DNA of 64,000 nt from Psettodes erumei. Taxonomy: Eukaryota > Chordata > Actinopteri > Pleuronectiformes > Psettodidae. Position 1 is the first letter of the stretch; each line of letters starts with the position of its first letter. Shown piece by piece: positions 43,919 to 55,600 of the stretch. Both the position numbers and the translations under genes were made by a program. The notes beneath the pieces are model-generated. The model saw nothing but the letters and a program-made list of their open reading frames with translations. It had not been told where the DNA came from and searched no databases. The stretch spans positions 6,671,001 to 6,735,000 of the forward strand of contig JAFBJZ010000512.1 of NCBI GenBank assembly GCA_016785225.1. The letters run 5' to 3'.

Positions 43919-46329
43919 TATATAGTCTACATTAAAACCATTAAAGCAGAACCCTCATGCTTTGTCATCACATTACAACTACCAATCACAAAGTACTGGT
44001 CCAAAATTATTTTTTTTGGGGGTTTGCTGCAAGAGTGACAAAAATGATCTGCAAATTTTTTTTCCTCTGAAATATGCAAATACAATGTGTTCCTTTGTTC
44101 ACTGAAAACTTTAAACATATGATGATATGGGCAAATGTATTGCATCAGATAACTGGAACCCTGAGCCTTGAAATGAATTAATTCTACATTTTAAAAAGGA
44201 AATTAATCAGACTGGCGAGTTTCAAATGTCAACATGACTTAATCAGTCATCGATGAACTTAAAGCTGAGGCTGTTAACTGAACTCTGTCTGATCCAGGAG
44301 TTGTGTGCACTTACATTCACAAAACTTCAGAAAGTTACATCATTTAAGAGATGAAATATTCCTCAGGTCTTGCGTCATGGTCTTTTTGGCAGCTTGTGTG
44401 TGTCCAACATTTCCTCAGCGTGGAGCAGTGGCTGTAGTAGTTTGTGAATACAATCTGTGCCGGTATGTCACCCACATAACGCTTAAGATTCTCCTTAAAA
44501 CTGACAGTTGATTTGAGACTGTGTATGGGAGAAAGTTTTCTTTTCTCACTATAAATATATTTGGTTTTTAGGTGTTCTCGAGTCCTTCAAACTGTCTTGG
44601 ATGCACCTGGAACATTTGCAGCGAGCTGCCAAAATCCTGTTAGTCTTATTGGTTGCAAAACTAACACAGATGTTAGTTTAATGTCCCCCTCATTTTAACA
44701 ACTGTACATACAATCTTTTTCCTGTTTCCTGCCCATGGGCTTCCTTTTCATATCCCATCCTATGTCTGTACATGTGTCCTACATTAAGTAGATAATGAAA
44801 GGCTGTTTTTTAAATAGAGATTATGTGTATTAGGGTGCTTTACCAGACTTGCTCGACCCCCGAAGTTGCCCCCACTCTACTCACACGCTGAGGAATTTGA
44901 CTGTAGGCTGTGGCTCCTGGGGCTTTTACCAAATGACAAACACCCCCTCTCAGGAGGGAAGGGGCTGCAAGCCTTCCCCGTGTCGCATCCTGCAAAGTCA
45001 AAATTGTTATGTGGTGCCACTAAACCCCCAGCATATGAATCACACTCTATCTGAATTTTGTTTTGTGTTATGTTCTGCAAGATGACTCAACTATGGAGTT
45101 AGGATTTGGAGATTTGTTTCCCCCCTCAAACTTTTATAGAACTTTCTAGATGCCCTTGCCCTGACCTCTAAAATAAACAAAAGGCAAGCTCCTAAGCTGA
45201 CATGTCAGGACAATTTGCTAAGAGCTGTAAAAGAGGAGGAGTTTGGGGATTCCTAGATTGAAGGAATTCCTCAGGTAGGAAAATACTGTTGGTGTTACAT
45301 GTGTTAAAACACAATGGTCAATATTTCACATTGTGTGTAAGACTCAGCGATAAGGTCTTGCTCTGTCCTTTTACAGTAGCTCTGATGGAGATTCTTTTTT
45401 AAATGTATTTCTGTTGATTATTCTAAAAGATTATATAGAAAAGGGTTAACATTACAGCAACAATGGTTCATCTTTGATAACATAACTCAGACTTTAATAT
45501 CAGTCTGAGTAAAGAGTGAACAGGTTTGCACCCATTATATGTAATGTATGTATGTATGCAACCTATTCTGTTAAAAATATTCTTACACAAATGAGGAAAA
45601 CAGGACCCAGTCAGTCCAGACACAGAAGTTTATACGACAGTGGTCCTTTGTCACACCCCCATCCTGCACCCACCCTACTATCAGGAGCTGAGTTGGTCCA
45701 ACGTGGCACTGTGGGGGTGGGGTGGGGGCAGGGCTGGAGATCCTGCTACTGCTGTGAAGCACTAAATCTAGGAAATGAAGATTTTAAAGTTCTAGATATT
45801 TCCATTTGAAATTAGACAGCAGTATAACAAAGTTCACAACATAAATTTTCTGCTTGTTTTCTGAGCAAAATTGCCTCCATTCACTGGTGTCTTTCTGCAG
45901 AGAGTGCAGAGGCGTGGTGTGCCAGAGGCTCACACACTCAAAGGTGCAACAACTTCTAAAATCAGCTTTAGCACGCCACATGCTGTGTGTTCTTATGCGT
46001 AAGAATCATTCAGTTCATATTAAAACAAGCTTTTCTTTATCTTTTACATGTGATGAAAGCAGCGGTGGAGATTGAGTCAGATAACAGCACTAAGACCTCG
46101 AAGCGGAGGACCTTTTTTTTTTACATCAGCGACCACAGCTGACCCACAATCAGATTTTCTCTGCCTTTCTGTCAGTATCCCCTTGTGGGAAACTTTCAAA
46201 GCTGAGCCCAGACCAGCGCTATGGAGTTAGCTTCAGCCGACCCTCATTCCAGTGGTTCAAGGGGGACGTCCCAGCTCCCAACTTCCTGAGGAAAACACAG
46301 ACACCCTCATTTGAATATACCATTCCCAC

Positions 46330-46342
46330 TTCTAGAATCTTC
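46330..46342 (+). promoter_or_regulatory. serpinh1: Heat-shock element of serpinh1
   Basis: TTCTAGAATCTTC contains three perfect, alternating units (TTC-nn-GAA-nn-TTC), the minimal HSF1 site. It lies about ten bases upstream of the TATA box. HSP47 is a classic heat-inducible collagen chaperone, so the site fits the gene. Confidence 0.85.
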
Positions 46343-46350
46343 TCTCTCAG

Positions 46351-46358
46351 GATATATA
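46351..46358 (+). promoter_or_regulatory. serpinh1: serpinh1 TATA box
   Basis: The gatatatag sequence is flanked by a purine-rich context. Transcription should begin about 25-30 bases downstream, near 46,380. Confidence 0.75.
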
Positions 46359-46379
46359 GAGCAGGAGTGTGAGTCACAG

Positions 46380-46438
46380 TTACAGAACCCAACAGGACAC
46401 AACAGGATCAAAGGAGGAACCCTGCAAATCTGTGCCAG
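46380..46438 (+). other. serpinh1: serpinh1 untranslated exon 1
   Basis: A short leader of about 59 bases ends at a strong donor (GCCAG|GTAAGG). It contains no ATG, so the first start codon met after splicing is the HSP47 start in exon 2. The exact start is inferred from the TATA box. Confidence 0.7.
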
Positions 46439-47924
46439 GTAAGGACTGGAAGATAACCATCTTTGTTTTCAGGAAGGAATGCACAGGGTGAATGGGCTGC
46501 TTTGTTTTTAAGGTTTAAAGCTGCAGTTCAGCATTTCCACTCTATTTTACCAGTTTGAAATCTTCTGCTATTTCTGTGGCTGTTTGACCTGCATATTTCA
46601 TGGAATCTCTTCAGCTTATTTGCAGAGAAAACAAAATCCAACAAGGCATAGCATAAAGTTTTCATGCAACTTATACCAGCATGATGACACCAAAGCTCTT
46701 TTTTCCCTTTTGCATGTCAGTGCTTTCTAGTAATTGCATTTAGGTGATATTAAATTCACCAAAAGAAAGTTATGTATATGCACCTCATCTTACTTTTTGG
46801 CTAACTTTAATCTGTCACTTTTCAATGGTGAGAGGTTCCAAATCTGTCCTTGAAAAATTAGTGCTGGCCTACCGTGGCACATCTGATTGGTTGCAAGTTT
46901 TTTTTCTGGGTCACACACAGCCAATGAAAACAGCTTACGTGTATTATTGTGAACAAGTGATGGATAACTTGTATACAAACTATCTAACTTACATCTTCAA
47001 GTCTAATGGATTAAAACTGGGAAATAGGGCAGAGAAATTAGACGACGCAGAATGTTTCCATCAGAGCCTGAATAATGTTTCATTGCCTGCTCTGTGGAGA
47101 TTACTACATACACCTCTTGTCTTTCAGAATGAAAATCGCAGACATCAAAAGATCTCAAGGTATCCGAGCATGATGCAAAAGTCATTTCTGCTGTATAACA
47201 AAAATGCAAATACAGAGACAGAGACAGCATATCTCTGCCATGGTGGAGGGCTGTCAAAAAACATGTTTGGAGATACCAGAGAAGCTGGTTAAGTACGACC
47301 TTAGGCTATGCATTCGGTCCTTTGTTTGAACAAGTGATGGGATGAGTTAGATAAAGCCTACAGCAGACACACACCCTTCTCTGGGAAAAAAGATGGCTCA
47401 TTGTCGTTACAGGGAACACACACTGATTTCTGATCCATATGGCTCGAGAAGAAGTCCTTAAAGTCATTAAGTGCAGACATGCAATAGTTTGCATTAGTTA
47501 CAATAAATGTAGAGAACTGAGAGGCATCATATTACACCCCTGAGTCAGCACAGAACTGCACTCTGAGTGGACAGCAGCTCCAGCTGCACAAGCTGAGCCT
47601 CTTGTCATTGCAGACGTGGCGAGGAACATGTCTGCCTCAGACTGGAGGCGTTCCCAAGCTTCTTGTGTGGGCTGAGCCAACACTGCCCTGCCTCCACAGC
47701 TTCACATCCCAATCTGTGTTCTGGCAAATTCATGTCTTTCTTTCTGCTCTATATATAGTTCTGATAAATGAATATAACTAAAATAAAATATTTACCCATT
47801 CCTCAAACCTGACACGTGCCTACCATCTCTTACACAATACATGAATATCATTTATTTGATAGATGATACTAAACCAACTCAGGTTAGTGTTAACCCTGGC
47901 TTTGTCTTTTGTTCCTTTTTGCAG
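46439..47924 (+). other. serpinh1 intron 1
   Basis: AT-rich intron of 1.5 kb ending gttcctttttgcag. It contains one open frame (first ATG at 46,825, to 47,292) without a recognisable domain, treated here as chance. Confidence 0.8.
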
Positions 47925-47955
47925 GCTGCCACAGCTACTTTTGGAGACAGACAGG

Positions 47956-49793
47956 ATGTGGATGACTAAAATTGTAGCTCTTTGTCTGTTGGCCCTTGCG
48001 GCCTCTGCAGAGGACAAGAAGCTGCAGAAGCTGAGCAGCCATGCCACCACACTTGCTGACAACAGCGCCAACTTGGCTTTTAGGTATGTCAATCTGACCA
48101 GAATTATTTATAATATGATGGTGATATACCTGTAGAGTGAAGTTGCTTGATTAGGGGCTAAATGATTTCCATAGTTTTGCTTAAGCACTTTTTTTCTTAG
48201 AAAACACAACCAATTAGTTGTTCTTGTGATTTTGATTTAGCCTCTACCACAACATGGCAAAGGAGAAAGATACGGAGAACATCCTCATCTCTCCAGTGGT
48301 GGTGGCCTCCTCTCTGGGGATGGTCGCTCTTGGTGGAAAGGCCTCTACTGCCTCCCAGGTCAAAACTGTCCTCAGTGCTGACAAACTGACAGATGAGCAT
48401 CTGCATGCAGGCTTATCTGAGCTGCTCTCTGAGGTAAGTGCACTCATCCTTAATAATTCTATTTTGGTACCCAGGAGGCCTCAAAATAGACTCTCAAGGT
48501 GTTTCACATTCTTGCACATTTCTCACCAACCACATGTTCCTTCTTCCCAGGTAAGCAATGCCAAGACACGCAACACTACCTGGAAAATCAACAACCGCCT
48601 CTACGGCCCCAGCTCCGTCTCCTTTGCCGACGCTTTTCGTGAAGAACAGCAAGAAGCACTACAACTATGACCACTCCAAAATAAACTTCAGGGACAAGAG
48701 GAGCGCCCTGAACTCCATCAACGAATGGGCAGCCAAGTCGACTGATGGCAAGCTCCCTGAGATCACCAAGGATGTGCAGAACCCAGATGGAGCCATGATT
48801 GTAAATGCAATGTTCTTCAAACGTGAGTATAAATAGCGTCTTATATTCAGAGATTTTTACATTTCTTATTACAAGTCAAATGTGGAGATGTGCAGAGGTT
48901 TAACAGGGTCTTCACTATTTTGTCACACAGCTCACTGGGATGAGAAGTTCCATGAAACAATGGTGGACAACCGTGGTTTCCTGGTCACTCGCTCATTCAC
49001 GATTGGAGTTCCCATGATGCATCGTACAGGTGAGTTTCTCCATCAACTCTGCTTTTCTTCTCATTATGTCTTCGAAACTAATAACTGACTGAACAAGAAT
49101 GCAAGCAAGGTATCTCATTTGTCTTAACTGCCCCTCACAGGTCTGTACGACTTCTATGATGACACAGAGAACCGTATCTTTGTGCTGAACATGCCTCTGG
49201 GCCAGAAGCAGGCCTCCATGATCCTTATCATGCCCTACCACCTTGAGTCCCTGGACCGCCTGGAGAAACTCCTGACCAGGAAGCAGGTGGACACTTGGCT
49301 CAGCAAGATGGAGAAAATAGGTGTGGCCATCTCTCTTCCTAAGATCTCTGTGGAAGTCAGTCACAATCTGCAGGTAAATAATGGCAATTTGATGTTTTGG
49401 TAGTTATCACTGAGATATAAGTAAGACTTAAAAAAAATCAACCAAACCTGGTGCGATGATTGAAATCAGTTTTTTTTCTGTTTTTTCCAGAAACACTTGG
49501 CTGCACTTGGCCTGACTGAGGCTGTGGACAAAGCCAAGGCTGACCTGTCCAACATCTCTGGGAAGAAGGATCTCTACCTCTCGAATGTCTTCCACGCGTC
49601 TGCGCTGGAGCTCGACGTTGCAGGAAATCCATTTGACCCCAGCATCTTCAGCAGTGATAAGCTGCGGAACCCCAAACTTTTCTACGTGGATCACCCCTTC
49701 GTTTTCCTTGTGAAGGACAACAAGACCAACTCCATTCTTTACATTGGCAGAGTGGTTAGACCTAAAGGAGAAAAAATGCGTGATGAGCTATAA
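47956..49793 (+). CDS. serpinh1: Serpin H1 / HSP47 collagen chaperone, frame broken by one extra base
   Basis: ER-resident, non-inhibitory serpin that binds folded procollagen triple helices and is released in the Golgi. Coding exons are 47956-48083, 48241-48433, 48551-48822, 48931-49029, 49141-49373 and 49491-49793. Allowing for one extra base, the product is 408 residues (human 418). The start MWMTK begins a signal peptide (VALCLLALAASA). Family blocks follow: ENILISPVVVASSLG, RLYGPSSVSFAD, SKINFRDKRSALNSINEWAA, DGKLPEITKDV, MFFK-PHWDEKFHETMVDNRG and HPFVFLVKD. The carboxyl end is RDEL, the KDEL-receptor retention signal. The TTTT at 48634-48637 should be TTT: as written, the frame shifts after residue 135 and meets a stop within about 12 codons. 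The rest is intact, so I favour a sequence error over a pseudogene. The gene is divergent from gdpd5, as in human 11q13.5. Confidence 0.95.
48434..48550 (+). other. serpinh1: In-frame 117-base serpinh1 intron, probably lineage-gained
   Basis: The upstream exon ends LLSE and the next begins VSNAKTRNTTW, together continuous with human HSP47. The intron is 39 codons long without a stop in the reading frame. Both borders show the same 7 bases, AGGTAAG, at 48432-48438 and 48549-48555. From memory, mammalian HSP47 has no intron at this place. Confidence 0.75.
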
Positions 49794-50440
49794 TGTTACA
49801 GTTAAGGATCATGTTGGGTTGCTTTGAGAAATTAGGTTAGGGTCCTGTGTGTGCTTATCGGCATGACTGTTACCTCATGAGCACATTCCAACTGACAATC
49901 TGTGGACTGAATATCTGAGCTTATTATAGCCCATTTTTAGACCTGGCAAACCTTTCCAGGGCTTAATTTTGTATCTCTAGGCAAGAGTCTTTAGCCCCTC
50001 TTTGATTGGATAACGTTCTTAATCACACAGTGAAACGATACATATAGGCCCCTTCATAAAACAAACAACAGTGGGCACAGCATACACCATGCTTATATTA
50101 AGTATGATCTCTTTTTCTTTACATTCTATTTTTACCAGTGTTGGTTCAGCCACAATTCATGTGTGCTTTCTTACATTATCTTTAATGTTTAAAGAAAAAA
50201 AGATCTTTGCACAAGCTTGATTTGCAGTTCTGTCTCACTACTTCCCTAATTTTGCCTCCAGTCTGCACTGCACTGAATTGTTCCCCTGCACAGCCAACAC
50301 TTGCAGTGGAAAGGTGGCAAATGTCTGATACTTCACTTGCTAACCATACGTGTCATTTGTTGCTGTAGGTATTTTCCACAAAGAAGCAGTTGGAATTGTG
50401 CGATTATGTAATACTTTTTCAATAAAAATGAAAAAAAGGA
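49794..50440 (+). other. serpinh1: serpinh1 3' untranslated region with poly(A) signal
   Basis: Non-coding sequence after the TAA stop. A canonical AATAAA at 50421-50426 is followed by GT-rich sequence, fitting an end near 50,445. Confidence 0.7.
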
Positions 50441-50886
50441 TCTCTGATTGGGTGTCCTATTTTAACAAGGCATATCTGAATCCCACAAAGAATGCAGCTG
50501 ATGCAGAGATCTGGAGTTCTGAACAGAGGAATGTGAGCCCGCAAGAGTTAACATCTCACAGGAAAAGGGATAACAATCTTTCCAGCTGGATGGAGGTCAA
50601 ACAATACTCCCAGGTCTGGAATGCAGGGACAGGACAACTTATCTGCCATAGGTAACCATCCACAGAACTATGTAACTATGTTTAGCCTAAATTAAAAGTC
50701 AGTGTGCTCTTTGTTGCGACAAGAGGAATAGCAGACTCTGCAGTGCAAAAGAATTGGAGTGCGGGGTTCCCGTGGTGATTGGGGAACTTAATCTCCTGCT
50801 GTGTCAGCACAGCAAATAAAAAGTTGTAGGTGCAACTCAACAGGAAGTTAACACAAGTTAGGAATTTTAAGTGCCCTTCACAAGGG

Positions 50887-50939
50887 TCAAAGCGTCAAAG
50901 CAATTATACCAAGACGTTTGCTTTGACATACTGTCAAAG
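50887..50939. promoter_or_regulatory. Cluster of four TCF/LEF-like cores with a hairpin
   Basis: TCAAAG occurs at 50887-50892, 50895-50900 and 50934-50939, and its complement CTTTGA at 50921-50926. The middle pair forms 10-base inverted arms (50894-50903 and 50918-50927). It lies between the 3' ends of serpinh1 and the cyclase. Function is inferred from the motif only. Confidence 0.3.
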
Positions 50940-50989
50940 TTTCATCACAAAAGTGTGTCAAGCTTGCACAAGCAAAGAGAATCTTCAAT

Positions 50990-52672
50990 GCTTCCCTCTT
51001 ACAAAATGATGCAATGCCTTTGAAAGCAACAACTGCCTTAGATGGATTTCTGCAAGAGCTGTAGCACCACCCTCTGGTTGTAAAAAATAAGGGACTACAT
51101 GGACTAAAACAGTAAGGATGTTAAAAATCAACTGTTAAATTACTTTATCATGTCATTTACATACACATACTTTGCTGTGCAGGAATAATATACAAGACAA
51201 ATAAAAACACATAAATTACACAATGTACAAGTTTCGGACTGACTTTACTGTGCACCAAGCATGAATTAAGATTGCTCCTAGAATCAACATCATTTTCTTT
51301 GCATAATAAGATTATTTACAAATGTTATTTTAAAAAAAACACCAACAATAATTTGGTTGAGACAGGACTTCATATTTGTGATTTTGGTCAAACTTTCACA
51401 GATACATTTCTTCACATATTTTGATATTATTATTGACGCAGTTTCATCTGAATATTTCAGTTTGCGCTCTCTGTGTTTGTATTCCCTTACACCTACCACA
51501 GTGAACATCTGCATTTTTCTGTTCTTTTTTGTTTGTTTGTTTTTTACTTCACATGCTCCTTAGAAATGATTTCTTCTGAACACTAAGTGACAATCTTCAG
51601 CTGCTGTACAGCTATCGCACACACAGCATGCATCTGTGGTAATGCATCTGAAGTAAAAAAGCTGAAATGTTGATGACCATTATCATTTTTTTCCTATCAC
51701 TTAATTTATAACTTTGTATTACAAGTCAGTTATTGATACCAGGAGTGTCACATCATTCTGAGCTGTAGCACAGGCAATCAGTTCAAACTACTTCAACCAG
51801 TATTATAGGCAGCAATATCAAGTGTTACAACGACAACAAGTGTCAGCAGAATAAATCCGTCACTGAGCACTTTGGAAGCAGTATGACGTTTAACTAAAGG
51901 ACCATAAAAGTTTATTGACTATAACAGAAAAGAAAAAGAATCATCATTTTCACTGCTTTTGTTGCCTTGTCATTGCACTGTCAGCCTTTTATTAGGGCCA
52001 ACTAATAAAAGGGTCATAGCTTTAAAAAAACAAACAAAAACAACTAGTTCAATAATTTATAGGAATGTGCAAGTATGGGCTGGACTGACTCTTCCTTCTA
52101 ATTCTGCTCCGTTAGAGTAGAAACAAGTCTCTTTTGATAATCACACACAATAGCAGCCTTTGCCTCCAACTGGAGGGATGACATGTAATATTCAGCCATA
52201 GCTAAGTAACAGCCTCAGCTTTGCAACTCTATTATGAACATTCATGACAAACTAAAAACAGACCAGAAGAAGGATAACATTTCATTTTGAAATAGGCATT
52301 TGGGGCGTATTCTTCTGACGGGTGAAGGTCTGGTTGCCCTGAAATAGGTGACCACTCAGTGGCCAGTGTGTGCAGAGAAGAGTGAATGAGTGCATCCTTC
52401 ATTAAGGAGCAGAAGCACCTTCCTTGTGCTTCTCGGCAACTCTCATTACATTAGCACCGTCGGGTTCCGCTGCGCTGGCTGCAGGCAGATTAGCCAGTCG
52501 ATGGACAATCCTCTTAAACAAGTCTGCATTAAGCCACAGTGAGAGGCTGGGTGGTGTCCTCTGTCCTCTGCCTGCCCCTCCCAGCTCCCTGTCTCTCTTT
52601 TTCTGGATGTGTCCTCCTCTCCCCTTCTCTTCCGCCTTCTTTTTGCTTCTTTCAAATCATCTTTCTGTCTGT
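50990..52672. other. Intergenic DNA and cyclase 3' untranslated region
   Basis: AT-rich sequence between the two convergent genes. On the - strand there are AATAAA signals at 51988-51993 and 51911-51916, either of which could end the cyclase transcript. No other gene is seen. Confidence 0.55.
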
Positions 52673-55600
52673 TCAGATCTTTTTGTCCACCTGCCTGTTG
52701 GCCTTGCGAAAAAGTGCCTTGATCTCCTCTGTCACCATCTCCTGCCAGTTGTCCCTGGTAAACACAGAGGGTGAAGCTGAGACCAATGCTCTATTTTGCA
52801 GAGACACTCATTTTTAAACACTGCTCTGGGATGTAAAGACATGAAAATACTGTGAATGTGGTACCACAAAACAGACAAAAACACACATCAATGCTGCCAC
52901 AAACAGTCAAACCAGTGTTAGAAATTAATTATAAAAATTTGCCCGCCACAACAAACATAAATGACGTAAACAAAGAGGGCTTTCCCAAATCTGCTTAAGG
53001 AGATGGAGAAGGTGATAAGATCAAAAGATTAATGAGACTAGTAAATCACAAAGCAATCACTAAGGTTCAGGACTCAGAGAAAGGAACTTGTGTCAGCACA
53101 TTCAAAGGTTGCATTCGGTCACATGAAACTGACAGCCACAATAACATTTCCACGACACAACACCAGCTGGCATGCAGGTCTCTACCTCCTGTGTTTGGAC
53201 TAAGAAGGTCAGGCCTTTTTCTCAGCTTTCTTTCTCCTGTAAGCAGCTATATCCTCAGGGTTCAGCCCGTGATTGTCTTCCCTGAAGTAACATGCGGATA
53301 GTCGTGGTTCGCATGAGTTGCAGGTTAATGGCATTAATGCAATTTTAAATTACAAAGGACGTGAGCTTCAAGTGTGCTCCTCATGCAGTGTTCTGAATAT
53401 AACACTGAGAATTCATATATAGCTTAAATTTAATGATTCAGTGTTGCCAAGAGTGTAAAGAATAACAGTGAGTTGCTTCTCTTACCCTGGTTTGATCTCT
53501 GGTGGTTTTGGCAAAGGCTTTGTAAAATTTGTTTTCCCAACAAGCCAGTATGTCTCTTCAATACCTTTACCCTGTGAGAAAAAATAGTTATGGATCAATA
53601 CAATCTGAGATTGTGTCCTCTATTAGCCAAATGCTGACATTAAATGTTACCTTCAGCTCTGTCTTGCCTCTGACGTCTATTTTATAACCTTCATTGAGAG
53701 AATGGAGGATCTTCACAGTGCTCATATTCACATGGATTCTATAAGCTGAGGGAACGAGAGAAGAGAAGGGAAGACTGACATTGGACCAAAAGGACACAAC
53801 AAAACAAATATGGGAAATGTATTCAGGGTACTCACGCAGCCCAGTGGATTCCATACGGGAGGCAGTGTTGACCGTGTCTCCAAAAAGGCAGTACCGAGGC
53901 ATAGTCAGACCCACCACTCCAGCAACACAGGGCCCTGCAAAAACATATAAAAAAAGTTATTCTGTGGAAACTGCCTCCCCCCAAAACATTTACATTCTTA
54001 AAAAGAAAACTGGTAAAGAAAAAGAGGAGCTGATCATTTAAAACACACTGTTTTTTCTGCTTTTGAATAGGCTTCATTAACAGTATTTCATGTATTTGTG
54101 TTGCAGGTGTCCACAAGATTGGTAGTTGAGGATAAGATCTAGAGCTTGAAGCGGCAGTTTGGAGATGGCTTCAACACTGAGACTCTAAATAGAGTAAAGT
54201 TGAGTGAAAAATGAGAGTGGAGTATCACAAAGTATGATTTCGAGCCAATGATCAGTTCCAAAATCAACACTCACTATGGGGCCTCATGAAGTTTTTATCA
54301 ATTTTATCCAGAGGCACTGGACGACCTGCTCAACTGGAGCAGAAGGTTAGTAACTGTCAAAGGAGGTGTTGAGGACATGGAGCTTTGACCAGCATTCACC
54401 TGAGTGAATTCCTATGCGTATCCTGACGGGCACGTCTGGCATATGCCGCATATGGAAGGTTCCCACCGGCGCTGAGGATGTTCAGAGACATGTTGGCGAT
54501 CTCAGCAGCGTGCTTGTTGCCGTTTCTCTTTGGCAGACCGGATGCCACCATGTAAGCATCACCAATGGTCTCCACCTGGGCAATGACAGCATATTTGTTG
54601 ATTTATGGACGCTGTGTGTTATTGGTTACTGTATGTGCACTGTGGACATTTGAATAACTGGGCCATCGTAGAATGACCATTCCACAATGGCACACAGTGA
54701 TACGACATTCCTGGAAATAGTGCAAAATTGCTAAAAGGATGCATTTAAGTGCAATAAAATGAACAAACTCCATTAATACGTGTGTCATTTTGAAAAAAAA
54801 TGATTGAAAATGAGAGTTTATTATGAACACCAAGCATGCGTTCTGACCTTGTAGACATCATGGTTACTGAGCACGGCGTCAAACAGGGAGTATAGGTCAT
54901 TGAGAAGGTCGACCACCTCGATGGGATCACTGAGCGAGGAGATGGTGGTGAAACCTACAATGTCGCTGAAGTAGATTGTCACCTGGTCAAAATATTCGGG
55001 CTCCACTGTGGCACCGGTCTTCAAAGCCTCAGCCACAGAACTGAAAACAGACAGGCAGAGAAGTTAAAGAATCTATTAAATCAGGCAATAAACAGTACAT
55101 TTAGTTCCTAACGTCACAGTGCATACTGGGCCATAGTTTGTGGGTTTACTCACGGTGGGAGCATCTCAGACAGCAATTTCTCTGTTCTCTGCTTTTCCAC
55201 CTCCAGCTCTTCTGTTCTTTCTCTAATGAGGTCCTCCAGGTTGGAGCTGTACTGCTCCAGCATCCTCAGCATGGAGTCAATGATGTTGGTCTTTTTACCC
55301 TTGTTGATGATCTTGAACTATAGTTGTAAAAAAAATGTCATCTCATGTGAGTGAGATAATAACTGTATGATTTGTAACAATAAGACAACAAGGGCATCTC
55401 CCACAAGTTACCCTGTCAAAGATTTCATCAAAGGTTGGTCTGCGGTCGGGCAGTTCACTCCAGCACTGCTTCATCAGCTGGATACACTCCAGCGGGGCCT
55501 GGTCCGGGGCCACGGTGGGGCGACACATTGGCGGAGGCTTCTTCACCTTGCGGATGATCTCTGGTTTAGGAGATGGCGAAGATGGGACACATTAATCCAG

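Larger units (their letters stand above)
40980..46320. other. AT-rich intergenic DNA between gdpd5 and serpinh1
   Basis: CpG-poor DNA without a recognisable gene. It contains one SINE-like repeat (41.25-41.5 kb) and two CTCF-like motifs near 43.55 and 43.91 kb. Otherwise I see nothing that can be named. Confidence 0.7.

Noticed and set aside
46744..47292. 182-codon open frame in serpinh1 intron 1
   Set aside because: It opens with a GTG, its first ATG is 27 codons in, it has no recognisable domain or family block, and it lies fully inside an intron. Treated as chance.
51066..51080. Third CTCF-like site (caccaccctctggttg)
   Set aside because: One base is missing from the core spacing, so it does not fit the consensus.
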